From: Latilactobacillus sakei
GTDB taxonomy: Bacteria; Bacillota; Bacilli; Lactobacillales; Lactobacillaceae
Reading direction: 5' to 3'
Length of the DNA: 64,000 bases
Assembly: GCA_002953655.1 (NCBI GenBank)
Contig: CP025839.1
Location: 434,001 to 498,000, forward strand
In this document: in pieces, positions 17,309-26,024 of the stretch
How positions within the stretch are numbered: position 1 is the stretch's first letter
How the letters are laid out: every line of letters starts with the position of its first letter
Notes under the pieces: model-generated
Seen by the model: only the letters and a program-made list of their open reading frames with translations
Database searches by the model: none
What the model was told of the DNA's origin: nothing
Translations under genes and position numbers: made by a program

Positions 17309-18290
17309 AAAATTCGGTTTTTCCTTAGTGATTAGTTTGATTCTGTTAGCCATTTTGATGATTGTCAGCATTCGCTATGGTGCGGCCCAGACAACGATGG
17401 CGACGGTCTATCATGCGGTTTTCGATTATCATGCAAGTCAATTACCACAAGCTGTGATTCATGAAATTCGCTTACCGCGAGTTTTAGGCGCTGCTTTAAT
17501 TGGCGCTAGTTTGGCTGGTAGTGGCCTGATTATGCAGGAACTGACGCAAAATCCATTAGCTGATTCTGGCTTATTAGGCATTAACGCAGGTGCGGGGTTC
17601 ATGCTAACAATCAGTTTCATCGTGTTACCCAAAGCGACACCACAACAAACCGCTATCTTTGCTTTAATTGGCGCCGCGTTGTCGGCGTGCTTAATCTTAG
17701 CCATTAGTCTAGCTAAAAAGACGCAGAAAACGGCGACGGTTGTCTTGGCTGGGATGGCAATTAGTAGTTGTCTAGTGGCCTTAAGTGAAGGCTTATCTTT
17801 AATGACTCAACTTAAACGGGATTTAGCGTTCTGGCACTTTGGGGGCGTCGCGGCGATTACTTGGACGCAATTAACACATTTAGGACCGTGGCTAATTGCT
17901 GGCTTGCTGGCAAGCCTCTGTTTGGCACCGCAACTGCGTTTATTACAACTAGGCGATGAACTTGTATTGAGTTTAGGCCGCAAGACGAGTGTTGTCCGCT
18001 TATTAGGGTTTATCTGTGTGATTATTCTAGCGGGTATTTCCGTGGCCTTAGTCGGTTCCGTGGCATTTGTGGGCTTGATGGTGCCACATATTACGCGGTA
18101 CTTGGTTGGTTATGATGTACGCCAGGTGATGCCAGTCACGTTATTATTAGGGGCTAGTCTGGTCGTAGTAGCGGACTTAATTTCACGGACGATTAATCCC
18201 CCACAGGAGATTCCCTTTGGGATTATGATTGCCTTAATTGGCGTGCCATTCTTCATCTATCTAGCAAGAAAAGGGGCGAGTCAAGCATGA
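17298..18290 (+). CDS. Iron-siderophore ABC transporter permease (FecCD family), first subunit
   Basis: This 330-residue polytopic permease of the BtuC/FhuB fold has the family signature LPRVLGAALIGASLAGSG followed by QNPLADSGLLGINAGA. FVGLMVPHITR near residue 255 contributes the coupling helix to the ATPase. It forms the channel with the next gene product. It overlaps its neighbours on both sides, which indicates tight translational coupling. Confidence 0.94.
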   Translation: MMNKKFGFSLVISLILLAILMIVSIRYGAAQTTMATVYHAVFDYHASQLPQAVIHEIRLPRVLGAALIGASLAGSGLIMQELTQNPLADSGLLGINAGAGFMLTISFIVLPKATPQQTAIFALIGAALSACLILAISLAKKTQKTATVVLAGMAISSCLVALSEGLSLMTQLKRDLAFWHFGGVAAITWTQLTHLGPWLIAGLLASLCLAPQLRLLQLGDELVLSLGRKTSVVRLLGFICVIILAGISVALVGSVAFVGLMVPHITRYLVGYDVRQVMPVTLLLGASLVVVADLISRTINPPQEIPFGIMIALIGVPFFIYLARKGASQA

Positions 18291-19288
18291 ATATGACGAT
18301 GAAACGTTATCGGTGTTGGCTCGTCGGGCTAGTGATATTACTAGTCGTGACGACTCTAGTTAGCTTACAAACAGGGCAATTGGCGATTGGGCCCCAAGCA
18401 ATCGGCCGATTATTGATTGGTCAGGGCCAAGCACAGGATGCATTAATCTTGGTTGATTTTCGGATGCCGCGGATTATCATTGCGATTTTAGTCGGCTTTG
18501 CGCTAGCGATTGCTGGTGAAGTCTTACAGAGCACGACGCAAAATCCATTAGCCGATACTGGTTTTTTAGGTATTAATGCCGGTGCGGGGATTGCGGTTTT
18601 ATTATTTATTACGTTTGCTGCTGATCAGAGTAGCCAAATTTTCATATTACCGGTATTAGCTTTGATTGGCGCACTAGTGAGCGCAGTGGTAATCGTGATC
18701 GGCGCGTATCAAAAGTCGGTGGGGATTACGGCCAATCGCTTGTTACTGACTGGGGTAGCGGTCTCGACCTGTTTTTCAGCATTGATGGTCTTATTAACCT
18801 TGAAGTTATCCCCTGATAATTATCAATTTGTAATGACTTGGCTAGCGGGCAGTATCTGGGGCAGTAGTTGGCCATTTATCTGGGCACTATTGCCGTGGTT
18901 ATTGGTAACCGTGCCATATATCTTCAGTAAGTGGCAAATCTTGGATGCTTTTGTCTTAACCCCCGATAACATGCGTTCATTGGGGATTGATTTTCAAAAG
19001 CAACGGCTGTACTTGATTGGGGCCGCCGTAATTTTGGCGGGTGCCAGTGTCTCAATCAGTGGGGGCATTGGTTTTATTGGCTTGATTACACCGCATATTG
19101 CCCGCAGAATTATCGGGTACAAGCACCGTTATCAATTACTATTGACGGGACTTTTAGGCAGTTGTTTTTTATTAGTTGCTGATACCTGTGGGAAGTTAAT
19201 GAGCCCCACCGCCGAAATACCAGCCGGGATTATTGTCGCCTTAATCGGCGCCCCTTATTTTATTTATCTATTGATCAAAACGAAATGA
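18287..19288 (+). CDS. Iron-siderophore ABC transporter permease (FecCD family), second subunit
   Basis: This 333-residue FecCD permease shows MPRIIIAILVGFALAIAG and QNPLADTGFLGINAGAG, with the coupling-helix motif FIGLITPHIARRI near residue 260. Its start ATGA overlaps the stop of the first permease by four bases. A heterodimeric permease pair is usual for siderophore importers. The adjacent flavoprotein gene starts 16 bp downstream. Confidence 0.94.
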   Translation: MNMTMKRYRCWLVGLVILLVVTTLVSLQTGQLAIGPQAIGRLLIGQGQAQDALILVDFRMPRIIIAILVGFALAIAGEVLQSTTQNPLADTGFLGINAGAGIAVLLFITFAADQSSQIFILPVLALIGALVSAVVIVIGAYQKSVGITANRLLLTGVAVSTCFSALMVLLTLKLSPDNYQFVMTWLAGSIWGSSWPFIWALLPWLLVTVPYIFSKWQILDAFVLTPDNMRSLGIDFQKQRLYLIGAAVILAGASVSISGGIGFIGLITPHIARRIIGYKHRYQLLLTGLLGSCFLLVADTCGKLMSPTAEIPAGIIVALIGAPYFIYLLIKTK

Positions 19289-19304
19289 AAGGAGTCCGTG
19301 TGCA

Positions 19305-20282
19305 ATGACTGACATTTATGAGACAACGATTATTGGTGGTGGCCCAGCTGGGTTATATGCGGCTTTTCAAGCTGGTTTGTACGGTTTAAATGGGCAATTA
19401 TTAGAAGGCGATCAACAATTTGGGGGTAAGGTTGCGACTTATGCGGAGCGTGTGATTCACGATATTGGTGGGATACCTAACATCACAGGGCAGGATTTAA
19501 TTCGGAATCTAACGACGCAGGCCACTTTTTATGACACACCGTTGCGAACGGATGCTTTAGTAACAGACGTCAAATATTTGGCTGACCAACACTATTATCA
19601 AATTGAGACGCCGGATGATCGGTATTATAGTCGAACCTTGATTTTAGCGATGGGTGGTGGCGTGGTCCGGCCTAAGCAATTACGGTTGTTTGAGGAACAG
19701 ACTTTTGAAAATGTGCACTACGCACCAGCCAATCCCGAGGACTATCGGGATCAACGCGTGGTCTTAATTGGCCCCGGCTATAACTTGATGGAACTGGCGC
19801 CGCATTTGTTAGCGACTGCTAAATCAGTAGTCTGGTTAACAACCAAACGGCCTTTTGTGGATGAAGCAGCTGAAAAAGCGTTCTTAACTGCTTATCCACA
19901 GATTGACTATTACTGCCAGCCTTTGGCAAGTTATCAACAGGTGGACCAACGGGTGACGAGCATTACATTGGCGGATCAAACGCAGATCACATTTGATCAA
20001 GCCGTAGTCAGTCTTGGCTATCGACGCTCATTACAAACGCTTGATCAGTGGCAATTAACCGCAGAACAGATTGAAAAGCGTCCTGATATTTGGGTGATTG
20101 GCAATCAAATCCCAGATCGCGCTGGGATTAGCCTGTTAACAAGTGCTTTCCAAGATGGGATTACGGCGGTGACCGAGATTGTGGATCAATTTAAACCAAC
20201 GACCAAAACGCCGATGGTCACGACGCATAATCCTGTTTTCCAGGCGGATACAAAAGCCTATTGGCAAGAACGATTACGATAG
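19305..20282 (+). CDS. FAD-dependent oxidoreductase, ferredoxin-NADP-reductase-like, possible ferric-siderophore reductase
   Basis: This 325-residue flavoprotein has the two-dinucleotide-fold architecture of YumC-type ferredoxin-NADP reductases and thioredoxin reductases. The FAD motif IIGGGPAGLYAA is at residues 9-20 and GGKVATY follows. It lacks the CxxC of thioredoxin reductase. In the second nucleotide-binding site the usual GGGDSA is replaced by GPGYNLME, so NAD(P)H binding may be altered. Cotranscription with an iron-siderophore importer suggests release of iron by reduction, but that is inference. AAAGGAG precedes the start. Confidence 0.82.
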   Translation: MTDIYETTIIGGGPAGLYAAFQAGLYGLNGQLLEGDQQFGGKVATYAERVIHDIGGIPNITGQDLIRNLTTQATFYDTPLRTDALVTDVKYLADQHYYQIETPDDRYYSRTLILAMGGGVVRPKQLRLFEEQTFENVHYAPANPEDYRDQRVVLIGPGYNLMELAPHLLATAKSVVWLTTKRPFVDEAAEKAFLTAYPQIDYYCQPLASYQQVDQRVTSITLADQTQITFDQAVVSLGYRRSLQTLDQWQLTAEQIEKRPDIWVIGNQIPDRAGISLLTSAFQDGITAVTEIVDQFKPTTKTPMVTTHNPVFQADTKAYWQERLR

Positions 20283-20293
20283 CCGTAATAACC

Positions 20294-20331
20294 AAAAGGA
20301 CCTGATGCAAGTTTGGCATCAGGTCCTTTTA
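20294..20331. terminator. Bidirectional terminator
   Basis: AAAAGGACCTGATGC pairs exactly with GCATCAGGTCCTTTT across a 7-base loop. It serves the iron operon and the convergent yslB-like gene. Confidence 0.9.
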
Positions 20332-20336
20332 ATTAT

Positions 20337-20972
20337 TTAATGTTTTTTACGGCGGTGTAATTCCTGGCGACTTGGTAAATCGGCGACACTGCTAAATGAA
20401 GCTTTAGCAACCGGTTCATGTTCTGATTCAGTTGTTGGTTCAGCAGTAGCGGCTGTGACTGGTTCCGTGGGGGTTACTGGTGTACTTTCAGGTGTCTGGA
20501 TTGTTACTACTGGTTCTGTTTCAAGTGGGATTTCAATGGGATCATTGATGTCAGTTTGGACAAAAATGGTGACCCGTTTTTTATTTTCAACGGTCGCCTT
20601 GGCTTCAGCAGTGACTTGTAATTGTTGTTCGAGCGTTTGCGCCATAAAGCCGGCTTCGAGTTGGAAGTCAGGTGTTTTAAAATCAGTGATTCGTTTAGTA
20701 ACGATTGGTCCAGTGAGTTCAAAAAAGTATTGGTTTTTCTTTTGCTTTTTAAGCGTTAATTGCCCAAAGTTAATTTGTTCGAAGAATTGACTGAGATCCG
20801 CGATTGATTCTAACGGAAATTTAGTGGCTAATTGTTTACCAGCCCAATAACTAATGCCTTCAGTTTCATCACCTAAAATGAGCGGTAATAAGATATCGCG
20901 GAGCGTGGCTTGGGCTAGATAAGTAGCGGTTTGAGGGGTATCTGTGAGTTGTGTGTAAAGTGATTGAGTCAC
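20337..20972 (-). CDS. YslB-like protein (DUF2507) with a disordered C-terminal tail
   Basis: The first 130 residues or so match the DUF2507/YslB family, which resembles V4R-type small-ligand domains (for example LADLLPLILGDETEGISYWAGKQLA-like block, here beginning LRDILLPLILGD). From about residue 150 the protein is rich in T, P, E and V and ends in the basic RQELHRRKKH, an unusual tail for the family. I chose a GTG start at 20972 because AAAAAGGAG lies seven bases upstream of it; the in-frame ATG at 20996 has no ribosome binding site. Function unknown. Confidence 0.8.
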   Translation of the reverse strand: MTQSLYTQLTDTPQTATYLAQATLRDILLPLILGDETEGISYWAGKQLATKFPLESIADLSQFFEQINFGQLTLKKQKKNQYFFELTGPIVTKRITDFKTPDFQLEAGFMAQTLEQQLQVTAEAKATVENKKRVTIFVQTDINDPIEIPLETEPVVTIQTPESTPVTPTEPVTAATAEPTTESEHEPVAKASFSSVADLPSRQELHRRKKH

Positions 20973-21136
20973 GACGGTGCTCCTTTTTAATAACATTTTT
21001 TAATTAAGATAGTTGTATTATACCGCGAAATCAGATTATTTTTTAGTATTTAAAGGTTAGTCGGTTGAATTTTAGGTAAAAAAAAGAGAAAATAGAGTTT
21101 ACGAATGCATTTTGTGATGAAAAGAGAAAGACTACT

Positions 21137-21961
21137 ATGAAGAAACAACCAATTGGTTTTATGGATTCCGGGGTTGGCGGTTTGACGCTGGTCAAAGAAG
21201 CCCGCAAACGCCTCCCAAATGAAGACATGGTGTTTATTGGTGATCAAGCACGATTACCTTACGGTGAAAAGCCGGCTGCCACCGTACGCGAATTTGCTTG
21301 GCAGATGGCTAATTTTCTCCGCCACCAAGAGATTAAGGCCTTAGTGATTGCTTGTAATACTGCCACTGCTGCGGCTTTACCCGATTTACAAGCCCAATTG
21401 GCCATTCCGGTAATTGGGGTTATTAAACCAGGGAGTATTGCAGCCTTACAAGCGACCCAAAATCAGCACGTCGGCGTGATTGCCACGACTGGGACGATTC
21501 AAAGTGCCGCTTATAGTCAACAAATTGCAGCTCTCAATCCTGATGTGCAAGTGACCGGGTTAGCCGCACCACAGTTTGTGACGATGATTGAAGCTAACCA
21601 ACGACATGGGCAAGCCGTCCAAGCAAGCGTTAATCAGATTTTGCAACCCTTGCAACAAAGTAAGATTGATACCCTTGTTTTGGGTTGCACGCATTTTCCA
21701 TTATTGACGAGCGCCATTCAAACGGCAGTTGGTCCTGACGTGACGTTGGTCAACCCAGCTGTCCAAGCGATTACGATGTTAGCAGAAGTCTTGAAGCAAC
21801 AACAACAATTGGCGACAACCACGCCGGGTACGCTGAAGATGTACACAACCGGCTCTGTTGCCGCTTTTGAAGAGATTGCCCAGCAATGGCTTGCCCAACC
21901 CGATTTAACCGCACAACAAGTTGATATTCAAAAGGAGAAAAATGATGGTCCGGACCGATAA
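21137..21961 (+). CDS. racE: Glutamate racemase
   Basis: This 274-residue enzyme makes D-glutamate for peptidoglycan. The two catalytic cysteines are C73 in ACNTATAA and C184 in LGCTHFPLL, and D10 is in FMDSGVGGLT. The length is normal. The ribosome binding site is weak (AGAGAAAG). It overlaps the start of the next gene by about 20 bp, giving the racE-rph/rdgB-ysnB order known from Bacilli. Confidence 0.96.
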   Translation: MKKQPIGFMDSGVGGLTLVKEARKRLPNEDMVFIGDQARLPYGEKPAATVREFAWQMANFLRHQEIKALVIACNTATAAALPDLQAQLAIPVIGVIKPGSIAALQATQNQHVGVIATTGTIQSAAYSQQIAALNPDVQVTGLAAPQFVTMIEANQRHGQAVQASVNQILQPLQQSKIDTLVLGCTHFPLLTSAIQTAVGPDVTLVNPAVQAITMLAEVLKQQQQLATTTPGTLKMYTTGSVAAFEEIAQQWLAQPDLTAQQVDIQKEKNDGPDR

Positions 21962-23174
21962 TCGAGCAGCAAATGATGTACGCCCTGTCAAAGTACAGTG
22001 GCATTATTTGACGAAACAACCCGCTTCTGTCTTATGGCAGCGCGGGACGACCAAAGTATTGGCAGCGGTCACTGAACAAGCAAACACGGCAGTCACGTTG
22101 GTCGGCAGTGGTTTGACACCAGCGCAGACTGATTGGCTGCAACAAATGTTAACCACTTTATTAGCACCCGCTCTGGAAAAGACGGGGCTATTGGTGTCAG
22201 TCACGGTTTTAGAAGATGGTGGTAGTTTACTAGCAGAAGCTAGCAATGCCGTTTTTGGGGCCTTGCAATTATTACCTAAACAATGCTTACCTAATCGCGC
22301 AGCAGCTGTTACAGCTGTTTTAGTCGACAACGAAACGTTAGTTGATGCTAGTGATACGGAAGAAGCGGTTGCTGACAGTACGCTGTTAGTTGTGACCGAT
22401 AATCAAGAACAAGTCTTAGCGATGACTTTACAAGGCACAATGGCGGTTAACAGCAGTCAGTTGAACGAATTGTTATTGGTCGCTAGCCAAGGCGGCACAC
22501 GGACCGCCGAGCAGATTCAAGCGAGTTATCAACAAGCTATCCACCCAATCATTCAAAAGGAGCGTTCTGAGATGCCAACAATTGTGATTGCGACTAAAAA
22601 CCCGGGCAAGGCCCAAGAATTTCATGCGATGTTTGAAAAAGAAGGCATCCAAATCAAAACCTTATTGGATTACCCGGAACTACCAGAAATTAATGAAACG
22701 GGGCAAACTTTTGAAGAAAATGCCCGCCTAAAGGCGGATCAGATTGCTGCTATTTTACAGCTACCAGTCTTGGCAGACGATTCTGGCTTAATGGTCGATG
22801 CGCTAAACGGACGGCCTGGAATTTATTCAGCGCGATTTGCCGGCGATCATAATGATGCTGGGAATAACGCTAAATTACTTTACGAATTAACCGGGGTGCC
22901 TGCTGAAAAACGGACAGCTCATTTCCATACAACGTTAGTGTTTGCGAAACCTGATCGGCCTAACGATGATTTAGTGGTTGAAGGTAGTGTCGACGGTCGG
23001 ATTCTAGGAATTCCCCGTGGCGATAACGGTTTTGGTTACGATCCGTTGTTCTACGTGCCAGAACTAGATAAATCAATGGCTGAATTAGCAATGGCTGAGA
23101 AAAACGCAATTAGTCACCGAGCAAAAGCGATTGAAAATTTAGAACCACTTTGGCGTGATTGGTTAGCAAAATAG
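21942..23174 (+). CDS. Degenerate RNase PH-like domain fused to XTP/dITP diphosphatase (RdgB/HAM1)
   Basis: The fusion has about 410 residues. The N-terminal 200 residues resemble RNase PH (RPVKVQWHYL, GTTKVLAAV, LEDGGSLLAEASNAVFGAL, LQGTMAVNSSQLNELLLVA), but the phosphate-binding and catalytic GGTRTA segment is lost and the domain is shortened. The C-terminal 200 residues are a full RdgB: TKNPGKAQEF, DDSGLMVDALNGRPGIYSAR and NGFGYDPLF. RdgB hydrolyses non-canonical purine triphosphates. AAAGGAG precedes ATG 21942/21945. A second ribosome binding site inside the gene precedes ATG 22572. Confidence 0.88.
   Translation: MMVRTDNRAANDVRPVKVQWHYLTKQPASVLWQRGTTKVLAAVTEQANTAVTLVGSGLTPAQTDWLQQMLTTLLAPALEKTGLLVSVTVLEDGGSLLAEASNAVFGALQLLPKQCLPNRAAAVTAVLVDNETLVDASDTEEAVADSTLLVVTDNQEQVLAMTLQGTMAVNSSQLNELLLVASQGGTRTAEQIQASYQQAIHPIIQKERSEMPTIVIATKNPGKAQEFHAMFEKEGIQIKTLLDYPELPEINETGQTFEENARLKADQIAAILQLPVLADDSGLMVDALNGRPGIYSARFAGDHNDAGNNAKLLYELTGVPAEKRTAHFHTTLVFAKPDRPNDDLVVEGSVDGRILGIPRGDNGFGYDPLFYVPELDKSMAELAMAEKNAISHRAKAIENLEPLWRDWLAK
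22572..23174 (+). CDS. rdgB: Possible separate RdgB product from an internal start
   Basis: An AAAAGGAG sequence about ten bases before the in-frame ATG at 22572 would allow translation of a 200-residue stand-alone RdgB beginning MPTIVIATKNPGK. That is the normal length and N-terminus of this family. The same frame is open through the upstream RNase PH-like domain, so fused and free forms may both be made. This is inferred from the ribosome binding site only. Confidence 0.6.
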   Translation: MPTIVIATKNPGKAQEFHAMFEKEGIQIKTLLDYPELPEINETGQTFEENARLKADQIAAILQLPVLADDSGLMVDALNGRPGIYSARFAGDHNDAGNNAKLLYELTGVPAEKRTAHFHTTLVFAKPDRPNDDLVVEGSVDGRILGIPRGDNGFGYDPLFYVPELDKSMAELAMAEKNAISHRAKAIENLEPLWRDWLAK

Positions 23175-23185
23175 GAGGAATTAAG

Positions 23186-23707
23186 ATGCGGTTAGTAGTA
23201 GTCAGTGATAGTCATGGCGATCGGGATATTTTGGTGCAATTGGTCGCGCATTATAGGGATGAAGCAGTCACTTTCTTACATTGTGGCGATTCCGAATTAA
23301 CGACGACTGATGCCTTATTTCAACAAATGACGGTTGTTCAAGGCAACATGGATTTTAATGGTCACTTTCCAGAACAAGTGGTGGTGCCAATTGGGGCGCA
23401 AAGAGCCTTTTTAACACATGGTCATTTGTACGGTGTTAATTTTGATTTAACGCGGTTGATGTTAGCAGCCCAAGCACAAGGCGCGCAATTGGCTTTTTAC
23501 GGGCACACACATCAGTTAGCCTGTGAAATGCATCAAGGGCTCTTGGTATTAAATCCGGGTAGTATTTCGCAACCGCGGGGCCAATTCCAAGCCTTAGGCG
23601 GGACCTATGCGGTTGTGGATATCACGCCGACTGACTACCAAGTTCAATATTATGACCGCCATTTTGAAAAAGTACCACAACTCCAATTTAAATTTAAAAG
23701 AGCTTAA
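23186..23707 (+). CDS. YfcE/YsnB family metallophosphoesterase
   Basis: This 173-residue calcineurin-like phosphodiesterase carries its metal-binding motifs in order: VSDSHGD, HCGDSE, VQGNMD, THGHLYG and YGHTHQ. The family hydrolyses phosphodiesters in vitro; the physiological substrate is unclear. AGGAGG is placed seven bases before ATG 23186, so the nine upstream in-frame codons are not used. It follows rdgB directly, as in the rph-ysnA-ysnB arrangement of B. subtilis. Confidence 0.92.
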   Translation: MRLVVVSDSHGDRDILVQLVAHYRDEAVTFLHCGDSELTTTDALFQQMTVVQGNMDFNGHFPEQVVVPIGAQRAFLTHGHLYGVNFDLTRLMLAAQAQGAQLAFYGHTHQLACEMHQGLLVLNPGSISQPRGQFQALGGTYAVVDITPTDYQVQYYDRHFEKVPQLQFKFKRA

Positions 23708-23711
23708 AGTT

Positions 23712-23751
23712 AAAGACTATCCAAAGTTTAAGGGCTGTGGATAGTCTTTTT
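23712..23751 (+). terminator. Terminator of the racE cluster
   Basis: AAAGACTATCC and GGATAGTCTTT pair across a 16-base loop and are followed by TT. It ends the racE-rdgB-phosphoesterase transcript. Confidence 0.8.
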
Positions 23752-23804
23752 AGTTAGTGGTTTGATACAATATTAAACGTAGGTAATTAGAAGGAGGACA
23801 CTGC

Positions 23805-24278
23805 ATGATTTCAGATGCGTTTCAGAATTTATTACTCGAAAACAAAGAACATTTTTTAATTCCTGGTGAAATGGTCGCTAGCGTTCAGGAAAACAATTCA
23901 TTAGAACATGCATTTATTCTCTTAACAACGGTTAAGTATTCAAGCATTCCGGTGCTCGATAACCATTCGAAGTTTAAAGGGATGTTAACGATGCCGCTAA
24001 TCACAGAGACGATGTTAGGCCTCGATCATTTGAGTTTCGATAACCTGCGTAAAATGACCGTTCAAGACGTGATGCAAAAGGATGTCGTGACAATCAAAGA
24101 TCCATACGATATTGAAGAAACACTCCATTTATTGGTCGATCATCCTTACTTACCGGTTATATCAGACGATGGCGAATTCACAGGGATTGTGACTCGCCGT
24201 GAGATGATGAAGAGTTTCAATCGGGTAGCTCATAATATTGAAAAAGAATATAATATAGTAAGATCGTCAAAAGTATAA
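23805..24278 (+). CDS. cbpB: CBS-domain protein, c-di-AMP-binding CbpB/DarB type
   Basis: This 157-residue protein is built of two CBS motifs (about residues 10-70 and 80-145), with YSSIPVLDNHSKFKG and HPYLPVISDDGEFTGIVTRREMM. Length and layout match CbpB/DarB (YkuL), a c-di-AMP receptor that activates the stringent-response enzyme Rel when c-di-AMP is low. A good ribosome binding site GAAGGAGG precedes the start. No terminator separates it from the next gene, 15 bp away. Confidence 0.87.
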   Translation: MISDAFQNLLLENKEHFLIPGEMVASVQENNSLEHAFILLTTVKYSSIPVLDNHSKFKGMLTMPLITETMLGLDHLSFDNLRKMTVQDVMQKDVVTIKDPYDIEETLHLLVDHPYLPVISDDGEFTGIVTRREMMKSFNRVAHNIEKEYNIVRSSKV

Positions 24279-24293
24279 GTGGAGGTTAGGATA

Positions 24294-25004
24294 ATGAAAA
24301 AAATGATTATTGATGATTCTTTTTGGCAATTATTTCCTAAAGCACAGATTAATATTTTGAGAGCTGACGGGCTAGATAATACGGTAGATAAGCAACAAGA
24401 TGCTTATTTCCAAGCCCGACTTCAAGCTGGTTCAGAGCGCGCACATGATTTTCTAGGAGCTGAACCGTTTAGTCAAAATGCGGTTGTGGCACAATGGCGA
24501 GAAGGGTTTACTAAATTTAAGACAAAAAAAGGTGCACGTTCATCAATTGAAGCTTTATTAAAGCGCATTGACCAGGGGCATACCTTTGAACCGATTAATC
24601 CATTAGTTGATTTATATAATAGTGTATCGTTGAAATACGCTGTCCCTTGTGGTGGTGAAGATATAGCCCAAATTGATGGGGATTTGCATCTTGGTGTTGC
24701 TCAAGGTGGGGAATCATTCCGACCTTTAGGGGCTCAAGAAGACGCACCGGCTTTACCGAATGAAGTCATTTATTATGATCAGACAGGCGCGATTTGTCGA
24801 TGCTTGAATTGGCGAGAAGCTCAGCGAACGATGCTTCAAGAGCAAACGCAATCAGCTGTGCTAGTGATGGAATCTATTAATGATGAACAAGCCAAACGTG
24901 CTAATCAGGCAATGGCTGAACTTCAACAAGAAATTGAAGCCTATTTTAAAGTTAAGACTACTACGGCTGTCTTAACGCTAGAAACGCCATCTGTTACACT
25001 TTAA
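24294..25004 (+). CDS. B3/B4 tRNA-binding domain protein (PheT-like)
   Basis: This 236-residue protein resembles the B3/B4 editing domain of phenylalanyl-tRNA synthetase beta, as stand-alone proteins in many Firmicutes do. Supporting blocks are FKTKKGARSSIEALLKRI, LVDLYNSVSLKYAVPCGG and EDAPALPNEVIYYD. Stand-alone B3/B4 proteins are suspected to deacylate mischarged tRNA or D-aminoacyl-tRNA; this is not proven. GGAGG lies eight bases before the ATG at 24294. It is likely cotranscribed with cbpB. Confidence 0.85.
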   Translation: MKKMIIDDSFWQLFPKAQINILRADGLDNTVDKQQDAYFQARLQAGSERAHDFLGAEPFSQNAVVAQWREGFTKFKTKKGARSSIEALLKRIDQGHTFEPINPLVDLYNSVSLKYAVPCGGEDIAQIDGDLHLGVAQGGESFRPLGAQEDAPALPNEVIYYDQTGAICRCLNWREAQRTMLQEQTQSAVLVMESINDEQAKRANQAMAELQQEIEAYFKVKTTTAVLTLETPSVTL

Positions 25005-25010
25005 TAGTGT

Positions 25011-25056
25011 AAAAAGGCGGTCGGACAAGTTTAATTTGTCCGACCGCCTTTTTTTT
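25011..25056. terminator. Bidirectional terminator
   Basis: AAAAAGGCGGTCGGACAA and TTGTCCGACCGCCTTTTT form a very strong stem with T runs on both strands, between convergent genes. Confidence 0.9.
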
Positions 25057-25103
25057 ATGGTTAAATAGTAATACTAATTTTTTATAGCCGACAGTTATTG
25101 TTC

Positions 25104-26000
25104 TTAGGCCCGATCAAAGTAAATCGTTGCAATAGCTCCTAAAACGAGCATCACGGCGATTAATGCGATTGGCCCTAGTAGTGCGGCTAAACCACTCACG
25201 GCCGGCCATGCGGGGACAACGCCCGTTTCAGCGAGGATCCAGATGGCTGCTAGGATTACACCTAAAACGCCGGCGTAAACGTAGTGGGCATAGTGAGCGA
25301 GTAAATAATGCATGATTTTAGCGACAATCACGGTACCGATGACGGCCCCTAGCATAAATGGCAAGAGGAGAGCGACACTTTTGAAAGCTTCGCCTGCTTG
25401 TTCAAAGCGGCCAGTAACCAGATAAACGAGTAAATCGAGCAATTGGCTCACGGCGTGATAAACAGTCCCGTATTGCTTGATAATCATCAACATAATCGAA
25501 CCCGACACACCGGGAATAACCATCAATGAAACGGAGAAAAAGCCGGTAAAGGTTAACATCCCAAAGTCTTGGAGGGATGTTAACTGTTTGATGGCGATGT
25601 CTGATTCGTTTTGATGACCACCAATTTTGGTAATCAATAACATTAAGCCACCACAGACAATGGCAATTAGCACTTGTTGCCAGGTTAGCTTTTTGAGTTT
25701 ACGCCAGATGAACGGTAAGCTACCTAAAACAAGACCGATGAAGAAACTATAGGCGGCCAGTGGATAAGCAGTGCATAACCACAAAATGACTTTGGTCGAT
25801 AATAATACACCGATGCCCGCGCCAATGCCGATTGGCCATAAAAAGCCAATTGCTTGGCGCCAATCTTGTTTGAATTGCGCGATGGCCTTTAATAATGGTT
25901 CATATAAACCAACGATGACGGCAAAGATACTACCAGATAAACCAGGAATAACGAGTGCGACACCGATCAGGGCGCCTTTGAGTGCATTAATTAGTGGCAT
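25104..26000 (-). CDS. DUF368 family undecaprenyl-phosphate translocase (PopT-like)
   Basis: This 298-residue polytopic protein has two inverted-topology halves, each with the family motif: VIPGLSGSIFAVIVGLYE near residue 18 and VIPGVSGSIMLMIIKQYG near residue 160. DUF368 proteins (PopT) were shown to return undecaprenyl phosphate to the inner membrane leaflet for reuse in cell wall synthesis. AAAGGAG lies seven bases before the start. It is the second gene of a two-gene unit behind the MscS channel, 24 bp apart. Confidence 0.88.
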   Translation of the reverse strand: MPLINALKGALIGVALVIPGLSGSIFAVIVGLYEPLLKAIAQFKQDWRQAIGFLWPIGIGAGIGVLLSTKVILWLCTAYPLAAYSFFIGLVLGSLPFIWRKLKKLTWQQVLIAIVCGGLMLLITKIGGHQNESDIAIKQLTSLQDFGMLTFTGFFSVSLMVIPGVSGSIMLMIIKQYGTVYHAVSQLLDLLVYLVTGRFEQAGEAFKSVALLLPFMLGAVIGTVIVAKIMHYLLAHYAHYVYAGVLGVILAAIWILAETGVVPAWPAVSGLAALLGPIALIAVMLVLGAIATIYFDRA

Positions 26001-26024
26001 AAGAGTGCTCCTTTGGCGGATAAT

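Noticed and set aside
24294-25004. Full phenylalanyl-tRNA synthetase beta fragment or pseudogene
   Set aside because: The frame is intact, starts with a good ribosome binding site and has the length of known stand-alone B3/B4 proteins.
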